Part shown: piece by piece, positions 16,542-27,293 of the stretch
Layout of the letters: each line of letters begins with the position of its first letter
Position numbering within the stretch: the stretch's first letter is position 1
Assembly (NCBI RefSeq): GCF_036116635.1
Contig: NZ_CP107995.1
Span: 8,990,001-9,054,000, forward strand
DNA length: 64,000 nucleotides
Direction of reading: 5' to 3'
From: Amycolatopsis sp. NBC_00345
Lineage (GTDB): Bacteria; Actinomycetota; Actinomycetes; Mycobacteriales; Pseudonocardiaceae
Program-made: the position numbers and the translations under genes
Notes under the pieces: generated by a model
Databases searched by the model: none
Seen by the model: the letters and a program-made list of their open reading frames with translations, nothing else
What the model was told of the DNA's origin: nothing

Positions 16542-17576
16542 GTGGAGGAAGAGACCCTGCGGGCCCTCGCGTTCGGTGGCCACCCGCAGCCACCGGAGCC
16601 GGTCACGGCGCCGCGCTCCGCCGCGCCGTGGGACCGCCTGCTGGCCGCGATCGTGCTTGGCGCGCAAGGCCGTTATGCCGCTGCCTCCACGGCTTTGTCC
16701 GATCTTCGCCAGAGCCGGGACCCGCTGCTGGCCTCCCTGGCCGCCACCACGCTCGCCTCGCACCGCCGCCAACTCGGCGGCCACACCGCGGCGCGATCCC
16801 TGGACGGTGAGGCCTTGGCGCTCGTACTGGGCGGCCCGGCACCGTGGCTTGACTTGAGCCCCCTGAGCCCCCTGAGCCCCCGGGATGGCCGTCCCTCCGA
16901 TCACCGCTCCGCCAACCGCGCTGCCGCCAACCGCGCTGCCGCCAACCCTGGCGCCGCTGCAACCCCCGCTGTCGCGGACCGCGACGCTGCCGCTGCCCCG
17001 CCCGCCCCGGCCTTCGCCCCCTCCGACCCCGACGGTCTCGACTACCCCGGCGCCAGGGCCGATGCCCTGCTCGGCCTGGCGGCCGACAACCTCGCCCTGG
17101 GCCGGATCGCGGCGGCGCGGCGGTTGGCGGCGCGGGCGGTGGCCGAGGACGGGCGCTGGCGGGCGACCGTGCGGGCCGGGTGGGTCGGGGCCGAGATCGA
17201 GCTGGCGGCGGGACGGCCTGCCGAAGCGGTGGCGCCGGCGCGGCGGGCCGCGGAGGCCGCGCGGGAACGCGGCGCGCGCCGTCATGTCGTGAAATCCGAC
17301 ATCGTGCTCGGGGTAACCCTGTCGGCGGCCGGTGACGCCGGTGATCGGGAGGCGGCGCTGGCCCTTGTCGAAAGCGCCCTCGCCGAGGCCGAGAAATGCG
17401 AACTCTATTCACTTATATGGGTGGCAACGCGTGTCGCGGCCGATCTCGGGGCCCAACACGCCGAGAAGTATCGATTCAGAAGCCGGGAGGTGTTGCACGC
17501 AGTGTTACGACGAGTCGATCCTTGCGTGATGCGTATCGCACAGGATTCACCGTGGGTTCCCACCGGGGCCGGTTGA
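16542..17576 (+). CDS. Helical repeat (TPR-like) protein, Rv3415c-like
   Basis: This 344-residue soluble protein is rich in alanine, with helical pairs typical of TPR-like folds (AAIVLGAQGRYAAASTALSDL; ALLGLAADNLALGRIAAARRLAARAV). By position between whiB3 and sigD it corresponds to the conserved Rv3415c. A low-complexity insert at about residues 104-160 is coded by short tandem repeats: a 9-base unit (TGAGCCCCC-like) three times near 16856-16882, and a 15-base unit (GCCGCCAACCGCGCT-like) near 16910-16955. The GTG at 16542 is the only sensible start. A role as adapter or regulator is unproven. Confidence 0.75.
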   Translation: MEEETLRALAFGGHPQPPEPVTAPRSAAPWDRLLAAIVLGAQGRYAAASTALSDLRQSRDPLLASLAATTLASHRRQLGGHTAARSLDGEALALVLGGPAPWLDLSPLSPLSPRDGRPSDHRSANRAAANRAAANPGAAATPAVADRDAAAAPPAPAFAPSDPDGLDYPGARADALLGLAADNLALGRIAAARRLAARAVAEDGRWRATVRAGWVGAEIELAAGRPAEAVAPARRAAEAARERGARRHVVKSDIVLGVTLSAAGDAGDREAALALVESALAEAEKCELYSLIWVATRVAADLGAQHAEKYRFRSREVLHAVLRRVDPCVMRIAQDSPWVPTGAG

Positions 17577-17707
17577 GCCTCCCGGAAAGGCCGTTCCGGC
17601 ATCCGGGCTAAGAAACTTCAAAAAAAGCCACCGGATCGTGTCAAGGTTCGGGCTAAAGCGTCCGATAGGGGAAGTGGAATGTCACCCGGCTGCAGGAAGG
17701 AAACCCC

Positions 17708-18304
17708 GTGACGACGGTCTTGATCTGCGACGACCGACGCAGTGTCCGCGAAGGGCTCACCCGTGTGATGTCCGCGGTCCCAGGGGTCAGTCGCATCGAC
17801 TGCGTAGCGCACGGTGACGAGCTGCTGGCCCGGTACACCCGTCAGCCGGTCGACGTCGTGCTGGTCGGGACGCAACGCGCGGTCCCGACGGGCGTCGAAG
17901 CCACGCGCCGGCTCGTCTCCGCGAACCCCCAGGCGAACGTCATCGTTTTCGGCGCCCCGGACGACGCGGGCAGCATCGCCGCGGCGATTGCCGGCGGTGC
18001 CCGCGGTTACCTGCGCTGGGACGCCTCGCGGCCCGAGCTGGTCGCCGCACTGGCCCACACCCTCGCCAGCACCTCGGTGCCGGCACCGCGCCAGCCGTCG
18101 GACCCCGGCGTGCAGCTCACCGAACGCGAGCTGCAGGTCCTGCGCGGCATGAGCCAGGGCAAGAGCAACGGCCAGATCGGCCGCGAGCTCTACCTGTCCG
18201 AGGACACGGTGAAGACCCACGCGCGGCGGCTGTTCCGCAAGCTCGGGGTCCGCGACCGTGCCCAGGCGGTGGCCCACGGCTTCCGCCGCGGTCTCGTCTC
18301 CTGA
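17708..18304 (+). CDS. bldM: BldM-like orphan response regulator (LuxR/NarL type)
   Basis: This 198-residue protein has a CheY-like receiver at residues 1-120 and a LuxR helix-turn-helix at the end (LTERELQVLRGMSQGKSNGQIGRELYLSEDTVKTHARRLFRKLG) that closely matches Streptomyces BldM. BldM controls aerial-hypha genes alone or with WhiI. The receiver is degenerate: the strand that should carry the phospho-Asp reads VVLVGTQRA, and the conserved lysine position reads GYLRWDAS. So classical phosphorylation is unlikely. No kinase is adjacent. The GTG start has AAGGAA upstream. The location beside whiD-type and sigD genes supports the assignment. Confidence 0.88.
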   Translation: MTTVLICDDRRSVREGLTRVMSAVPGVSRIDCVAHGDELLARYTRQPVDVVLVGTQRAVPTGVEATRRLVSANPQANVIVFGAPDDAGSIAAAIAGGARGYLRWDASRPELVAALAHTLASTSVPAPRQPSDPGVQLTERELQVLRGMSQGKSNGQIGRELYLSEDTVKTHARRLFRKLGVRDRAQAVAHGFRRGLVS

Positions 18305-18720
18305 GGCTCCGGGCCCTCCGGGGCCCTCGAGGTAAAGCGCTCTCCAGCGGCTTCGTTCCTGACGTGGTTGCACGGTGACGACGGGCCAGGGCTCGCGCCC
18401 TGGCCCGTACCTGTGTTCCGTGTCACGGACAAAGCTGTTGTCCCCACCGCTCGGGCAGGCTTCCGGACTGGTCGCCACCCCGCCCGGGCAGCTCCCGTAC
18501 CTCACTGGCCAGCCGTTCGGCCGGATTCGGCGAACGCGGACAAGGGCCAGTAAAAGCCGTGTTTTCACGGCCGCCGCGAGCGCGGCGCGCCGGGGACCAC
18601 CTCTGGCGGTTGTCCGAGGGGTCGCCGACGGTACGGTAACTGTCACCGGCGGGCGGGGCAGGATGACCACGCGCCGGATTCTTTGCACGCCTACACGTAA
18701 CACTGGGACTGTTGTCTGCG
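18305..18720. other. bldM-sigD spacer with terminator and possible SigD promoter
   Basis: About 400 bases without a gene. A perfect 12-base stem with a TCGC loop (18381-18408) looks like the bldM terminator, although no T-tract follows. Just before sigD a GTAACA box (18697-18702) lies 16 bases from CGAT (18719-18722), an arrangement that could be an ECF promoter. If used, transcription would begin at or inside the start codons of sigD. Confidence 0.5.
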
Positions 18721-19293
18721 ATGGCCAATGTGGGGGATGGACTGGATGAGCCAGTCGCCGCTGCTGTTGAGGGAGACCCTCAAGCGGTCGAGCGGTTGCT
18801 GGCGGCCATCCGTCCTCTGGTAGTGCGGTATTGCCGCGCCCGGGTTGGCAGGCAGGAGCGTTCTTTCGCTTCTGCCGACGATGTTGCGCAGGAGGTGTGT
18901 CTCGCGGTGCTCACGGCATTGCCTTCGTACCGTGACCAGGGACGCCCTTTCCTTGCGTTCGTCTACGGTATTGCTCAGCACAAGGTGGCCGACGCGCACC
19001 GCGCGGCGGCTCGCAACCGGGCTGAGCCGGTCGCCGAAGTCCCCGACGAGATCGAGGGCGGGGTCGGACCCGAGCAGCGCGCGTTGCAGGGTGAGCTGAA
19101 CGAGCGGATGTCGCAGTTGTTGCAGGTACTGCCGGACAAGCAACGGGAGATCGTCGTGTTGCGGGTCGTGGTGGGGCTGTCGGCCGAGGAGACCGCGGAG
19201 GCCGTCGGGTCGACGCCGGGCGCCGTCCGCGTCGCCCAGCACCGCGCCTTGGCCCGCCTGCGCAAGGTGCTCGCCGCCGAGGAGGTGATCTGA
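18721..19293 (+). CDS. sigD: ECF sigma factor SigD
   Basis: This ~190-residue group-4 sigma factor has region 2 (VVRYCRARVGRQERSFASADDVAQEVCLAVLTALPSY; FVYGIAQHKVADAHRA) and region 4 (LLQVLPDKQREIVVLRVVVGLSAEETAEAVGSTPGAVRVAQHRALARLRKVL). It matches SigD of mycobacteria, which responds to starvation and ClpX-dependent release from RsdA. The start is uncertain: ATG 18721, TTG 18712 or GTG 18730 lack a clear ribosome site, so a leaderless message is possible. The anti-sigma gene starts one base after the stop. Confidence 0.92.
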   Translation: MANVGDGLDEPVAAAVEGDPQAVERLLAAIRPLVVRYCRARVGRQERSFASADDVAQEVCLAVLTALPSYRDQGRPFLAFVYGIAQHKVADAHRAAARNRAEPVAEVPDEIEGGVGPEQRALQGELNERMSQLLQVLPDKQREIVVLRVVVGLSAEETAEAVGSTPGAVRVAQHRALARLRKVLAAEEVI

Positions 19294-20247
19294 GTGACCG
19301 ATCGAGACGACGACCGCGACCTGTCGCCATCCGCGTGGCCGAGCGGCATGACGGCGTTCGACGCCCAGGCCGACGAGGACCTGTCGGCCATCCAGGCCGA
19401 CGACGCGCTGCTGGACGCACTCGGGGGCACGGACCCGGCCATCGCCGACGGCCTCGGCGACCAGGAGCTGAACGCGCTGCTGCTGGCCTGGCGGCGCGAC
19501 ATCGACAGTGAGCCGCTCGCCGAGCTGGTCGACGTCGACACCGCGGTCACCACCGTCCGGACGGCATCGCTGGCGCGCAAGCACTCCCTGCGCGGCCGCC
19601 GCCGTCGTTTCCTCGTGCCGGTCGCCGCCGCGTGCGCCGCCGCCGCGATCGCCTTCACCGGCACCGGCCTGGCCGCGCGTGACGCGCAGCCGGGCGACAC
19701 CCTCTGGGGCCTCACAAAGGTCCTCTACGCCGACCACGCCCACTCGGTCGAAGCCGCCGCCACGGTGAAGCTCGACCTCGAGAAGGCGAACCTCGCGCTG
19801 GCCGACAACCGCCTCTCCGACGCCCGCAAGGCGCTCGACGACGCGCAGGCCGCCCTCAGCCAGGTCACCGACGACGACAACCGCAACCAGCTGATGGAGC
19901 AACACCGTCAGCTGGCGGCGCAGCTCGACGATCCGTCCGCGCCCAACCCGGGCGGGAACCCGGCGACTCCGCCCACGAAGCCGCAGGCGAACGACCCGGT
20001 CACCACCGGGTCGCAGCAGGCCAGTGGCCAGCCGACGTCGCTGCCCGGCACGGGTGGCGGCACCGCCACCCCGCCGCCCGCCACCAGCGTCACGCAGCCG
20101 CCGCCCACGTCGGGCGACACGACCACGACCCCGCCGACCCCGCCGACCGGGGTCACGGGCAGCAACCCCGGCTCGGGCAGCAGCGGCAGCCCGCGCAACG
20201 AGACCAGCGGCGGCGACGCCCAGAACGGGTCCCCGCAAACCCCGTAG
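19294..20247 (+). CDS. rsdA: Anti-sigma-D factor RsdA, membrane protein
   Basis: This 317-residue protein begins with a cytoplasmic sigma-binding part (LAELVDVDTAVTTVRTA), then RGRRRR, a single membrane segment (FLVPVAAACAAAAIAFTGTGLAA, about residues 104-127), a DTLWGLTKVLYADHAHS segment shared with RsdA proteins, and a long Pro/Thr/Gly-rich outer tail. RsdA holds SigD at the membrane until regulated degradation. The GTG start directly abuts the sigD stop, so the two are coupled. A hairpin terminator follows at 20284. Confidence 0.9.
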   Translation: MTDRDDDRDLSPSAWPSGMTAFDAQADEDLSAIQADDALLDALGGTDPAIADGLGDQELNALLLAWRRDIDSEPLAELVDVDTAVTTVRTASLARKHSLRGRRRRFLVPVAAACAAAAIAFTGTGLAARDAQPGDTLWGLTKVLYADHAHSVEAAATVKLDLEKANLALADNRLSDARKALDDAQAALSQVTDDDNRNQLMEQHRQLAAQLDDPSAPNPGGNPATPPTKPQANDPVTTGSQQASGQPTSLPGTGGGTATPPPATSVTQPPPTSGDTTTTPPTPPTGVTGSNPGSGSSGSPRNETSGGDAQNGSPQTP

Positions 20248-20283
20248 CCCGGAAGCTTTTCGACTGGATGCTCTTCGAGAGAG

Positions 20284-20317
20284 GGCCTCGGCGGATCACC
20301 TCCGCTGAGGCCTTTTT
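20284..20317 (+). terminator. Terminator of sigD-rsdA
   Basis: A 12-base stem (20284-20295 with 20301-20312, one G-T pair), five-base loop, then TTTTT. Confidence 0.92.
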
Positions 20318-20344
20318 CGTAAACCACGGCAGGAAACGGGCATG

Positions 20345-20379
20345 AAAAAGGCCTCGGTGAGCAACGTCACCGAGGCCTT
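20345..20379 (-). terminator. Terminator of the DUF5319 gene
   Basis: A perfect 13-base stem (20348-20360 with 20367-20379), read leftward, ends in a run of T. It lies just past the stop of the left-going gene at 20398. It shares the GGCCTCGG core with the adjacent right-going terminator. Confidence 0.9.
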
Positions 20380-20397
20380 CGTCAAGCCGGTACCGGC

Positions 20398-22445
<2,048 letters not shown>

Positions 22446-22454
22446 TCCGGACTC

Positions 22455-22494
22455 GTGAGTGTTTAGGACGGTTAGAACCGTCCTAAACACTCAC
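22455..22494. repeat. Perfect 19-bp palindrome, family A, copy 1
   Basis: GTGAGTGTTTAGGACGGTT at 22455-22473 pairs exactly with 22476-22494 around AG. A near-identical copy lies at 28744-28789. The element could act as a bidirectional terminator, but the lack of a T-tract and the sequence conservation suggest a repeated palindromic element. Confidence 0.85.
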
Positions 22495-22583
22495 AAGCCG
22501 CTTTGCTCACCCCGTGCGCGGGTCACCCACGCGGCCTAGCGACAATGGAGGCCGTTGTCGTCGGTGCGGAGAAGGGACTTCAC

Positions 22584-23723
22584 GTGCGGGATCTGGTCGA
22601 GATCGGTATGGGTCGTACCGCGCGGCGGGCGTATGACCTCGATGACGTGGAGATCGTCCCGTCGCGGCGGACGCGGTCGTCCTCCGCGGTGTCCACGGCC
22701 TGGCAGATCGACGCCTACCGGTTCGACCTGCCGCTGGTGACGCACCCGACCGACGCCATCGTGTCGCCGGGCACGGCCGTCGCGATCGGCGAGCTGGGCG
22801 GGCTGGGCGTGCTGAACGCCGAGGGCCTCTGGGCCCGGCACCCGAACGTCGAGGACGCCATCTTCCGGCTGGTCCGCGCGGCCGAGGACGGCGAGGACCC
22901 CACGGCCGTCGTCCGCGAGCTGCAGGACCTGCACTCGGCGCCGGTCCGGCTCGACCTGCTCAGCGAGGCCATCAAGACCGTCCGCGAGTCGGGGGTGACG
23001 GTGGCCGCGCGGGTCAGCCCGCAGCACGCCGCCGAGCTGACGCCCGACCTGCTCGCGGCGGGCGTCGAGATCCTGGTCGTGCAGGGCACGATCATCTCCG
23101 CCGAGCACGTGGAGCGCGAGGCCGAGCCGCTGAACCTCAAGGAGTTCATCGGACGGCTGGACGTGCCCGTGATCGCCGGCGGCGTGAGCGACTACCGCAC
23201 GGCCATGCACCTCATGCGCACCGGCGCGGCGGGCGTGATCGTCGGCCACGGCTACACCCCGGGCGTCACCAGCACCGACCGCGTGCTCGGCATCGGCGTC
23301 CCGATGGCCACCGCGGTGGTCGACGCGGCCGCCGCCCGCCGTGACTACCTGGACGAGACGGGCGGCCGGTACGTCCACGTGCTCGCCGACGGCGGCATGA
23401 CGACGTCGGGCGACATCGCGAAGGCCATCGCCTGCGGCGCGGACGCGGTGATGCTCGGCGCCCCGCTCGCGACCGCCAGCGACGCCCCGGGCCAGGGCCT
23501 GTACTGGACGGCCGCCGCGGCCCACCCGTCGCTGCCGCGCTCCCGCGTGGTCGCCGGCCCGGACTCGGACTACGCGGTCGACCTGAAGACCCTGCTCTTC
23601 GGCCCGTCCTCGGACGCCGAGGGCGTGGTCAACCTGTTCGGCGCCCTCCGCCGCGCGATGGCGAAGGCCGGGTACTCGGACCTGAAGGAGTTCCAGCGGG
23701 TCGGGCTGACCGTGCGCCGCTGA
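22584..23723 (+). CDS. guaB3: GuaB3-family IMP dehydrogenase-related protein
   Basis: This 379-residue paralogue of IMPDH lacks CBS domains. GRTARRAYDLDDVEIVPSRRTRSS at the N-terminus is the actinobacterial GuaB3 opening, followed by barrel segments ([56 protein letters not shown]). The usual Cys loop appears altered (PGVTSTDRVLGIG), so it may not be a standard IMPDH. The GTG at 22584 lies 6 bases after AAGGGA, and a longer reading to 22503 is not favoured. It corresponds to Rv3410c. Confidence 0.9.
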   Translation: MRDLVEIGMGRTARRAYDLDDVEIVPSRRTRSSSAVSTAWQIDAYRFDLPLVTHPTDAIVSPGTAVAIGELGGLGVLNAEGLWARHPNVEDAIFRLVRAAEDGEDPTAVVRELQDLHSAPVRLDLLSEAIKTVRESGVTVAARVSPQHAAELTPDLLAAGVEILVVQGTIISAEHVEREAEPLNLKEFIGRLDVPVIAGGVSDYRTAMHLMRTGAAGVIVGHGYTPGVTSTDRVLGIGVPMATAVVDAAAARRDYLDETGGRYVHVLADGGMTTSGDIAKAIACGADAVMLGAPLATASDAPGQGLYWTAAAAHPSLPRSRVVAGPDSDYAVDLKTLLFGPSSDAEGVVNLFGALRRAMAKAGYSDLKEFQRVGLTVRR

Positions 23724-23735
23724 CGCGAACGAATG

Positions 23736-23786
23736 CCCTGAAGGCCACCATGAGGGCATAAAGGTCCCTCATGGTGGCCTTCAGGG
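23736..23786. repeat. Perfect 21-bp inverted repeat (family B) after guaB3
   Basis: Bases 23736-23756 pair exactly with 23766-23786 across a 9-base loop (CATAAAGGT). The core is CTGAAGGCCACCATGAGGG. It is placed 12 bases past the guaB3 stop and may serve as its terminator, although it belongs in style to the other long palindromes of this window. Confidence 0.8.
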
Positions 23787-23862
23787 ACATTGCCGGGGCG
23801 GGGGTAACCGGCGGGTAACTTACGTCTGGCCAGAAGGACATCCCGGGGTTACTCTCGATCCT

Positions 23863-25569
23863 GTGACTGCCAGTAACACCACCACATCGCCGGGCAGCCC
23901 CGACTACGACGTTGTTGTCGTGGGGTCGGGGTTCGGAGGCAGCGTCGCGGCGCTGCGGCTGACCGAGAAGGGCTATCGCGTCGCGGTGGTCGAGGCCGGG
24001 CGGCGGTTCGCGGACGACGAGTTCGCGAAGACCTCCTGGGACCTCAAGCGCTACCTCTGGGCGCCGCAGCTCGGCTGTTACGGCATCCAGCGCGTGCACA
24101 TGCTCTCGGACGTGATGGTGCTGGCGGGCGCGGGCGTCGGCGGCGGTTCGCTGGTCTACGCGAACACGCTTTACCGCCCGCTCAAGCCGTTCTACGCCGA
24201 CCGGCAGTGGTCGCACATCACCGACTGGGAGTCGGAGCTGGCGCCGCACTACGACCAGGCGAGCCGGATGCTCGGGGTGGTCACGAACCCCACCGTCACG
24301 CCGTCGGACGTCGTGATGCGCGAGGTCGCCGACGACATGGGCGTGGGCGATTCCTTCCACGCGACGCCGGTGGGCGTGTACTTCGGCAAGCCCGGTGAGA
24401 GCGTGAAGGACCCGTTCTTCGGCGGCGCCGGCCCCGACCGCGTCGGCTGCACCGAATGCGGCGCCTGCATGACCGGCTGCCGCGTCGGCGCGAAGAACAC
24501 GCTGGTCAAGAACTACCTGTACCTCGCGGAGCAGGACGGCGCGAAGGTCATCCCGCTCACCACGGTCACCTCGGTCCGCCCCGTCGGCGACGGCTACCGC
24601 GTCACGCTGCAGAAGACCGGCACTCGCTCGAAGCGCTTCCGCACCACGGTCACCGCCGGCCAGGTGGTGTTCGCGGCGGGCACCTGGGGCACGCAGAACC
24701 TGTTGCACCGCATGAAGGACACGGGCACGCTGCCGAAGCTGTCGCGCCGCCTCGGCGAGCTGACGCGCACGAACTCCGAGGCCATCATCGGCGCCGGGCG
24801 CACCAAGGTCGACGACAGCCGGAACTTCAGCCGCGGCGTCGCCATCACCTCGTCCATTCACCCGGACGAGAACACCCACATCGAGCCCGTGCGCTACGGC
24901 AAGGGCAGCAACGCGATGAGCCTGCTGCAGACCATTTCCACCGACGGCTCCTCGCCGGTGCCGCGCTGGCGCCAGGCCGTCACCTTCATGGCCAAGCACC
25001 CGATCCAGTCGGCCCAGCTGCTCAACGGCTACCGCTGGAGCGAGCGGACCGTGATCCTGCTGGTGATGCAGAGCCTGGACAACTCCATCACCACCTACAC
25101 CAAGCGAGGCCTGTTCGGCCGGCGCAAGTACGCGTCGAAACAGGGCCACGGCGAGCCGAACCCGAGTTTCATCCCGGCCGGGCACGAGGCGAACGAGCGC
25201 ACGGCCGAGCACATCGGCGGCATCGCGGGCGGCACCTGGGGCGAGATCTTCGACATCCCGCTCACGGCCCACTTCATCGGCGGCGTGCCGATCGGCGACA
25301 GCGCCGAGGCCGGCGTGATCGACCCGTACCACCGCGTCTTCGGCTACCCCGGACTGTCCGTTGTGGACGGATCGGCGATCACGGCGAACCTCGGCGTGAA
25401 CCCGTCGCTGACCATCGCGGCGCAGGCCGAGCGGGCGTTCTCCTTCTGGCCCAACAAGGGCGAGGCGGACCGGCGCCCGGCGCAGGAGGCGGCGTACACG
25501 CGGCTGGACCCGGTGGTCCCGAAGAACCCGGCGGTCCCTTCCGGCGCACCTGCCGCGCTGCGCCGATAA
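23863..25569 (+). CDS. choD: GMC-type oxidoreductase, ChoD (cholesterol oxidase)-like
   Basis: This 568-residue FAD enzyme has the ADP-binding fold YDVVVVGSGFGGSVAALRL at residues 15-33 and the GMC features GAGVGGGSLVYAN and DGSAITANLGVNPSLTIAAQAERA (substrate and FAD domain end). It is the Rv3409c-type protein annotated as cholesterol oxidase, although true sterol oxidase activity in this clade is debated. A ferredoxin-like cluster CTECGACMTGC near residue 196 is retained. There is no signal peptide. The GTG at 23863 starts just ahead of the fold. It follows guaB3 as in mycobacteria. Confidence 0.85.
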   Translation: MTASNTTTSPGSPDYDVVVVGSGFGGSVAALRLTEKGYRVAVVEAGRRFADDEFAKTSWDLKRYLWAPQLGCYGIQRVHMLSDVMVLAGAGVGGGSLVYANTLYRPLKPFYADRQWSHITDWESELAPHYDQASRMLGVVTNPTVTPSDVVMREVADDMGVGDSFHATPVGVYFGKPGESVKDPFFGGAGPDRVGCTECGACMTGCRVGAKNTLVKNYLYLAEQDGAKVIPLTTVTSVRPVGDGYRVTLQKTGTRSKRFRTTVTAGQVVFAAGTWGTQNLLHRMKDTGTLPKLSRRLGELTRTNSEAIIGAGRTKVDDSRNFSRGVAITSSIHPDENTHIEPVRYGKGSNAMSLLQTISTDGSSPVPRWRQAVTFMAKHPIQSAQLLNGYRWSERTVILLVMQSLDNSITTYTKRGLFGRRKYASKQGHGEPNPSFIPAGHEANERTAEHIGGIAGGTWGEIFDIPLTAHFIGGVPIGDSAEAGVIDPYHRVFGYPGLSVVDGSAITANLGVNPSLTIAAQAERAFSFWPNKGEADRRPAQEAAYTRLDPVVPKNPAVPSGAPAALRR

Positions 25570-25585
25570 GCCCTACGATCGCCGG

Positions 25586-26287
25586 GTGAATCAGACGGCG
25601 GCGGTGGCCCGGGTCCGGGACCTGCAGGACGAGTGGGCACTGGTCATCGGCGCGCTGGACGAGGCGGCGGTGCGGGCGCCGAGCGCGTTGCCCGGCTGGT
25701 CGCGAGCCCACCTGCTGACGCACCTCGCGCGCAACGCCGACGGCATCGTCAACCTGCTGACCTGGGCCGACACCGGCGTCGAGCACCCGATGTACGGCCC
25801 GGGCACGGCTCGCGACGACGACATCGAGGCCGGCGCGGACCGCGGCGCCGCGGAGATACTGGCCGACGTCGTCGCGTCGGGGGAGCGGCTGGTGGACGTC
25901 GCGTCGGCGCTGCCGGACCGCGCCTGGACGGCCCCGGTCCGCGCCCGTCTCGGCCAGCGGATCACCGGCGCGAACGCGCTGACACTGCGCCTGGCAGAGA
26001 CCACTGTCCACCTCGTCGACCTGGACCGCGGCCACGACTTCGCCCGGGCCACGGCGTTGCTGGGCCCGTTCGTGGGCGACGTCATCGAGAACATGATCGG
26101 CATGTACACCGGCGATCTCCCGTCCCGCCTCCTGGTCACGACCGACGGCACCCGCAGCTGGACGATGGGCGACGGCTCCGGCGGCACGGTCACCGGCAGC
26201 CCCGGCGACCTGCTGGCCTGGGTCTCGGGCCGGGCCGACGGCTCCGCGCTGAGCGGGCCGGTGCCGGACCTGGGTTCGCTGATCTGA
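25586..26287 (+). CDS. Mycothiol-dependent maleylpyruvate isomerase-family protein
   Basis: This 233-residue protein is of the DinB-like MDMPI family. The N-terminal helix bundle carries LPGWSRAHLLTHLARNADGI, with metal-binding His candidates, and LRLAETTVHLVDLDRG. A small C-terminal domain is also seen in maleylpyruvate isomerases. Mycothiol is the actinomycete thiol, so a mycothiol-linked transfer or isomerase reaction is likely. The substrate is unknown. The GTG start lies 16 bases after the choD-like stop, and the two may be co-transcribed. Confidence 0.8.
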   Translation: MNQTAAVARVRDLQDEWALVIGALDEAAVRAPSALPGWSRAHLLTHLARNADGIVNLLTWADTGVEHPMYGPGTARDDDIEAGADRGAAEILADVVASGERLVDVASALPDRAWTAPVRARLGQRITGANALTLRLAETTVHLVDLDRGHDFARATALLGPFVGDVIENMIGMYTGDLPSRLLVTTDGTRSWTMGDGSGGTVTGSPGDLLAWVSGRADGSALSGPVPDLGSLI

Positions 26288-26297
26288 GACGTCCGTT

Positions 26298-26669
26298 TCA
26301 GCCCGCCTGCCGGGGCGCGGCCAGCTCGTCGTCGTCGCCGACGATGCCGAGCTGCTGCAGCACGGCGAAGCGGTCGGTCATGACGTCGACCTCGGTGATC
26401 AGGCCGCCGGACAGGCGCAGCTTCAGGAAACCGCGCCAGGTCGCGCTGCGGCCGGTCGCGGAGCCGCGGCGGTAGTAGCCCGTGCTGGTGGCCGAAAGCG
26501 TGACCGTGGCGGCGACCAGGTCGGCCTCGGCGATCATCGAGTCCACCGTCACGCGGAGGTCGGGGAAGGCTGTCAGCAGCTGCTCCCAGCCGGCGCGGAA
26601 CGCGGCCAGCCCGCCGGTCGGCGCGTCGACCACCACCGGGCCGGTCTCCGTGACGTGCTCGGCCACCAC
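26298..26669 (-). pseudogene. SnoaL-like (NTF2-fold) gene lacking its N-terminus
   Basis: The right-to-left reading gives a SnoaL/ester-cyclase C-terminal two-thirds: FRAGWEQLLTAFPDLRVTVDSMIAEADLVAATVTLSATSTGYY through FLKLRLSGGLITEVDVMTDRFAVLQQLG. The first in-frame GTG is at 26669, without a ribosome site. About 25 to 30 residues expected at the N-terminus (start helix and first active-site region) are missing. Beyond 26670 the frame is only a shadow of the neighbouring TetR gene, which itself lacks its N-terminus. A deletion across a shared divergent promoter explains both. Confidence 0.65.
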
Positions 26670-26672
26670 TGA

Positions 26673-27293
26673 CGCCAGGCGCCGGCTCTCATCGACGAGC
26701 ACGGCATCGCCGCGTTGTCCATGCGCAAGCTCGGCGCCGAATTGGACGTCGAGGCGATGACGCTCTACCACTACGTGCCGAACAAGGACGCCCTGCTCGA
26801 AGCCCTCGTCGACCGGCTCATCTCGGCGCTCGCCGGCATCCGGCCCGAGCCGGGGGAGCGCTGGGACGGCTGGCTCGGCCGCGTCGCGCGCGCCTACCGC
26901 GAGCAGTTGCTCGCCCACCCGGGCGTGCTGCCGCTCGCCGCGACCCGGCCGGTGACCAGCGTCGAGTCGCTGGAGCTGGCCGAGACGGCGTTGGGCGTGC
27001 TCGGGCTGCCGCCGGCCCGCGGGCTCGACGTGGTCAGCACGGTGATGACCTTCGTGCTCGGCCACACCCTCGCCGAGGCCGGTCGCGCACCCGGCGTCGA
27101 GTCTGATGTGGACAGTCTGGCGAACCTGGACGCCGGTCGGTTTCCCCTGCTCGCACGAGCCTTGAGCGACGGCGCGCGGCACGCGGAGCGGTTCGAGTTC
27201 GCCCTCGCCGCACTGCTGGCCGGACTCGTCGAGAGCACCCGGACCGGCACTGAGCGCAACCGGCGCCGTCCGCGTAACGTCTCTACAACATGA
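26673..27293 (+). pseudogene. TetR-family regulator lacking its N-terminus
   Basis: From 26685 the frame reads ALIDEHGIAALSMRKLGAELDVEAMTLYHYVPNKDALLEAL, the second half of a TetR DNA-binding domain, and then a TetR_C-type ligand domain to 27293. A TGA at 26670-26672 closes the frame just before, so the first helix and the start codon are gone. Internal TTG 26715 or ATG 26721 could give a protein without a complete helix-turn-helix. The stop overlaps the next start (ATGA), so translation from within may still be coupled to the oxidase gene. Confidence 0.7.

Noticed and set aside
16856..16955. CRISPR-like repeats
   Set aside because: They are 9- and 15-base in-frame coding repeats without spacers.
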